Below, piece by piece: positions 6,937 through 8,845 of a DNA stretch of 8,845 nt. The translations under genes were made by a program, and so were the position numbers. Origin of the DNA: JARROD01 sp037384225 (GTDB lineage Bacteria > Pseudomonadota > Gammaproteobacteria > Pseudomonadales > Cellvibrionaceae); NCBI GenBank assembly GCA_037384225.1, contig JARROD010000194.1, forward strand, positions 1 to 8,845, in the 5' to 3' direction. The notes under the pieces were generated by a model that worked only from the letters and a program-made list of their open reading frames with translations, was not told the DNA's origin and did no database searches. Numbering within the stretch: position 1 is the stretch's first letter; each line of letters starts with the position of its first letter.

Positions 6937-6972
6937 GTGAAAACGTGAAGTGACATAGGTGTGACGATGTGA
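6937..6972 (+). promoter_or_regulatory. Cluster of five GTGA motifs upstream of ssb
   Basis: GTGA begins at 6937, 6945, 6950, 6961 and 6969, on one strand, between the yajR hairpin and the ssb start; ACGTGAA is repeated exactly 8 nt apart. A -10-like TATATG at 6929-6934 sits just before the cluster, with a poor -35. The array may be a multi-site regulator region or part of the ssb leader. No CTG-N10-CAG LexA site is found between 6900 and 7030. Confidence 0.3.
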
Positions 6973-7029
6973 CGCGCCTGAAGTCTAAACAATCAGCCAC
7001 TAACTCTATAGGAAGAAGGGGTACCCATC

Positions 7030-7626
7030 ATGGCCCAAAGAGGGGTAAACAAAGTCATTCTTGTCGGCAATTGTGGTCAGGATCCGGAAACCAAGTATCT
7101 GCCTTCCGGCAGCGCGGTTACCAACCTGAGTATCGCAACGTCGGAAGTTTGGAAAGACAAACAAACGGGGCAACCGCAGGAGCGGACGGAGTGGCACCGT
7201 GTGGTTTTTTTCAACCGTCTGGCGGAAATCGCCGGGGAGTACCTGCGCAAAGGGGGTAAGGTTTATATCGAAGGTTCTTTGCGTACCCGCAAATGGCAGG
7301 ATCAGAGCGGTCAGGACCGTTATATGACTGAAATTGTTGCCAGCGAAATGCAAATGCTAGATAGTCGCAACGCCGGTATGGAAACGGGAGGCCCCCCCGG
7401 CCAAGGGGCGGGAGCCGGTCAGGGTATGTACAATTCAGGCGTCGCGCCGCAGTCGGCCCCGGAGCAACCCCAACAGCGTCCGCAGCAATTCGCCCAGCCG
7501 TCCTCCTATTCATCTCGGCAACCTGCACCTGCTCAGCAACCTGCGCCTCAACAACCTGCGCCTCAACAACCCGAGCCGGGTGCGGCTCCGGGGTTTGATA
7601 GTTTCGACGACGACATTCCTTTCTAG
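7030..7626 (+). CDS. ssb: Single-stranded DNA-binding protein
   Basis: 198 aa (E. coli 178). SSB coats single-stranded DNA in replication, recombination and repair as a homotetramer and recruits partner proteins through its tail. Residues 1-~112 are the OB fold: RGVNKVILVGNCGQDPE, the TNLSIATSE strand, ERTEWHRVVFFNRLAEIAGEYLRKG and YIEGSLRTRKWQ, all standard for gammaproteobacterial SSB; Cys15 replaces a residue usually Val or Leu. Residues ~113-189 are a Gly/Gln/Pro-rich disordered linker with a QPAPQ repeat. The end, DSFDDDIPF (190-198), is the acidic partner-binding tip, intact. ATG at 7030 is preceded by GAAGGGG about 8 nt upstream. Plus strand, divergent from uvrA with the transporter between, as in related bacteria, but no LexA site was seen. 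Confidence 0.97.
   Translation: MAQRGVNKVILVGNCGQDPETKYLPSGSAVTNLSIATSEVWKDKQTGQPQERTEWHRVVFFNRLAEIAGEYLRKGGKVYIEGSLRTRKWQDQSGQDRYMTEIVASEMQMLDSRNAGMETGGPPGQGAGAGQGMYNSGVAPQSAPEQPQQRPQQFAQPSSYSSRQPAPAQQPAPQQPAPQQPEPGAAPGFDSFDDDIPF
7519..7578 (+). repeat. Tandem 15-nt repeat in the ssb linker
   Basis: CAACCTGCGCCTCAA occurs twice perfectly (7537-7551 and 7552-7566), with a degenerate 18-nt copy before (7519-7536) and a diverged copy after (from 7567). It encodes QPAPQ units in frame, so copy-number changes would only alter linker length. Confidence 0.8.
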
Positions 7627-7661
7627 GAGGTTATCGAATTTTTCCCGCTGGGATCAAAATA

Positions 7662-7682
7662 AGGGTCGTGCACAACGACCCT
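7662..7682. terminator. 8-bp hairpin after ssb
   Basis: AGGGTCGT (7662-7669) pairs with ACGACCCT (7675-7682), loop GCACA. On the plus strand no T-run follows. On the minus strand it is followed by TTATTTT, the better terminator orientation, although no minus-strand gene is known nearby. It may be a bidirectional or weak terminator of ssb. Confidence 0.4.
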
Positions 7683-7702
7683 AACCTTCGAATTGTTGTC
7701 CG

Positions 7703-7725
7703 GCCTCTGAATCGGTTTCAGAGGC
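7703..7725 (+). terminator. 9-bp hairpin, probable ssb terminator
   Basis: GCCTCTGAA (7703-7711) and TTCAGAGGC (7717-7725) form a perfect stem with loop TCGGT. TTTT comes 9 nt later (7735-7738), so the T-run is displaced and termination efficiency is uncertain. It lies 77 nt after the ssb stop and 68 nt before the next gene. Confidence 0.45.
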
Positions 7726-7792
7726 GGTGATGGCTTTTGGGCCAAACCTGTTTCTGTAAACGTAAACTAAAAATTGGGATGGAATTAGCTCT

Positions 7793-8656
7793 GTGGCATT
7801 TAAGCTACTGCTGACTGATGCCCACTCGCCACTGGGCAGTGCATTGAGTCATGAACTGGAACGTGAAACTTTTTCTCTGGTTTCACCTGAGCCGGGTAAA
7901 CTCGACTGGAGCGACGCCCGGTCGGCAAAGTCGTTCATTGGTGCCAATAGACCGCACATCCTGATCAATACGCTCAATAGCGACTTACTGTCCGACAAGG
8001 AGATTATCAGTTCCTCTAAAAGTCTGGCTAAGGCCTGTGCCGGCACCGATATACAAGTTATCCATTTATCCAGCTACCGGGTATTTGGCGGTGAAAATAA
8101 AACCGCCTATAGTGAGTCGGATAAGCCTTCGCCGGTCGACTCCAGGGGTTGGGCATATTTAGAAGCTGAACGGGCCTTTGAAAAGTGGCTGGAAGAATAC
8201 ATAGTGCTGCGGCTGAGCTGGGTTGTTTCCATTGAAGGAGACAATTTATTGACCCGTTTTTTACAAGCCTTGAGCCAGGGGGAGTGTGTTCGACCCAGTA
8301 CCCGTCGCCGGGGTTCGCCGGCTTTTAGCGCGGAGGTGGCACGGGTCGTGGTAGCCATGATCAAACAGATGTTGTACGGAGCGCAAAACTGGGGAGTAAT
8401 GCACTTTTCCAGCAAAGATATCTGTACCGAAGCGGAATTCGCCCGCCAGTTGGTCGGGGTATTGAAAAGCCTCGGTCATCCCTGCAAAGAAATACAGGAG
8501 ATCAGCGAGGGCGACGATGAGGCAGTTGCCAGTGCGGTTCTCAGTGGCCGCCGCTGCCGCAATAATTTTGGTATTCAGGCGCGCAGCTGGCGCCAGGGAT
8601 TGACCGCGATTGTAAGACTGTGGCTGCAGCGGCAGGAATCCCAGAACTGCGCTTGA
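7793..8656 (+). CDS. RmlD-like extended SDR protein, probable pseudoenzyme
   Basis: 287 aa, resembling the sugar-nucleotide reductase (RmlD, dTDP-4-dehydrorhamnose reductase) branch of extended SDRs. It starts at GTG 7793; GGA lies 9 nt upstream and the first strand (FKLLLTDA) follows at once; the nearby ATG at 7781 is out of frame. The Rossmann order is kept: strand 1 at 3-9, helix LGSALSHELE, DWSDARSAKSFIGANRPHILINT (~38-60), VIHLSSYRVFGG (89-100), AYSESDKPSPVDS (105-117), then VLRLSWVVS (138-146). The usual TGAxGxxG reads T-D-A-H-S-P-L-G (8-15), losing two glycines. The expected YGxSK reads R-G-W-A-Y (118-122), losing both catalytic Tyr and Lys. RmlD's STDYVFDG reads SSYRVFGG. No sugar-synthesis neighbours are visible. 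The most likely role is a non-catalytic binding or regulatory protein, as for the RmlD homologue MAT2B, or a diverged enzyme. The frame is intact, so it is not a simple pseudogene. Confidence 0.75.
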   Translation: MAFKLLLTDAHSPLGSALSHELERETFSLVSPEPGKLDWSDARSAKSFIGANRPHILINTLNSDLLSDKEIISSSKSLAKACAGTDIQVIHLSSYRVFGGENKTAYSESDKPSPVDSRGWAYLEAERAFEKWLEEYIVLRLSWVVSIEGDNLLTRFLQALSQGECVRPSTRRRGSPAFSAEVARVVVAMIKQMLYGAQNWGVMHFSSKDICTEAEFARQLVGVLKSLGHPCKEIQEISEGDDEAVASAVLSGRRCRNNFGIQARSWRQGLTAIVRLWLQRQESQNCA

Positions 8657-8845
8657 ACGTTTTTGCCCCCCCTTCCTTTTTCATATCATTCTTCTGCACC
8701 ATTCGGCAAAGTGTTCTGTCGATTTTGATTATTTTTCCCGACATTGAATCCAGTTGGAGTTTGTGCCGCATCTATAGAGATAATTAAGATACGTAACTTC
8801 TCAATAACCCGGGGTGTTTGTGCCTTCGATCCGGCGGCCATCCGG
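8657..8845. other. Downstream intergenic region, no gene seen
   Basis: No coding sequence is supported in these 189 bases. A pyrimidine tract at 8660-8679 matches 18 of 20 positions of 1651-1670 in the uvrA-end element. A -10-like TATAGA/GATAAT cluster lies near 8773-8784 without a good -35. GTG codons close to the window edge could begin a further plus-strand gene, but too little is present to judge. Confidence 0.4.

Noticed and set aside
6969..7259. 96-aa plus-strand ORF starting in the ssb leader
   Set aside because: It runs out of frame through ssb and has atypical composition; the SSB frame is unmistakable.
7736..7746. TTTGG-G-CCAAA palindrome between ssb and the SDR gene, and a tandem GTAAAC at 7756-7767
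   Set aside because: Both are too short to separate from chance, with no good promoter beside them.
8541..8771. 76-aa minus-strand ORF at the right end
   Set aside because: It overlaps the SDR gene, and has no ribosome site or family likeness.

Overview
This window looks like chromosomal DNA of a gammaproteobacterium, most plausibly a marine or Cellvibrionales-type lineage. That placement is an inference from protein likeness and from the uvrA / MFS transporter / ssb neighbourhood, which is also known from Pseudomonas; no rRNA or species marker is present. No CRISPR array, tRNA, rRNA or transposase gene was seen.

Layout. 1-1364 (minus) is the N-terminal two thirds of a soluble two-PAS sensor histidine kinase, cut by the window edge. 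1365-1628 is an AT-rich leader/intergenic stretch. 1629-1797 is a 169-bp element bounded by imperfect terminal inverted repeats, sitting exactly where the uvrA reading frame leaves the family sequence. 1669-4521 (minus) is uvrA, intact except that its last ~31 residues are replaced by a 42-residue cysteine-rich tail encoded by that element. 4626-5114 (minus) is a small secreted protein with a tandem 32-residue repeat. A 355-bp divergent intergenic region follows. 5470-6843 (plus) is a YajR-type MFS transporter with its C-terminal YAM domain; its stop codon lies in an 18-bp stem. 7030-7626 (plus) is ssb. 7793-8656 (plus) is an RmlD-like SDR protein that has lost the cofactor-binding glycines and the catalytic Tyr/Lys. 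8657-8845 shows no gene.

Functionally, uvrA (nucleotide excision repair) and ssb (single-strand DNA binding) form a DNA-repair core, divergently arranged around a transporter and a secreted protein. No canonical LexA box was found in front of either repair gene. The most interesting points are the element-mediated replacement of the UvrA C-terminus with unrelated, lower-GC DNA (the sensor kinase) beyond it, the probable pseudoenzyme beside ssb, and the duplicated repeat in the small exported protein.
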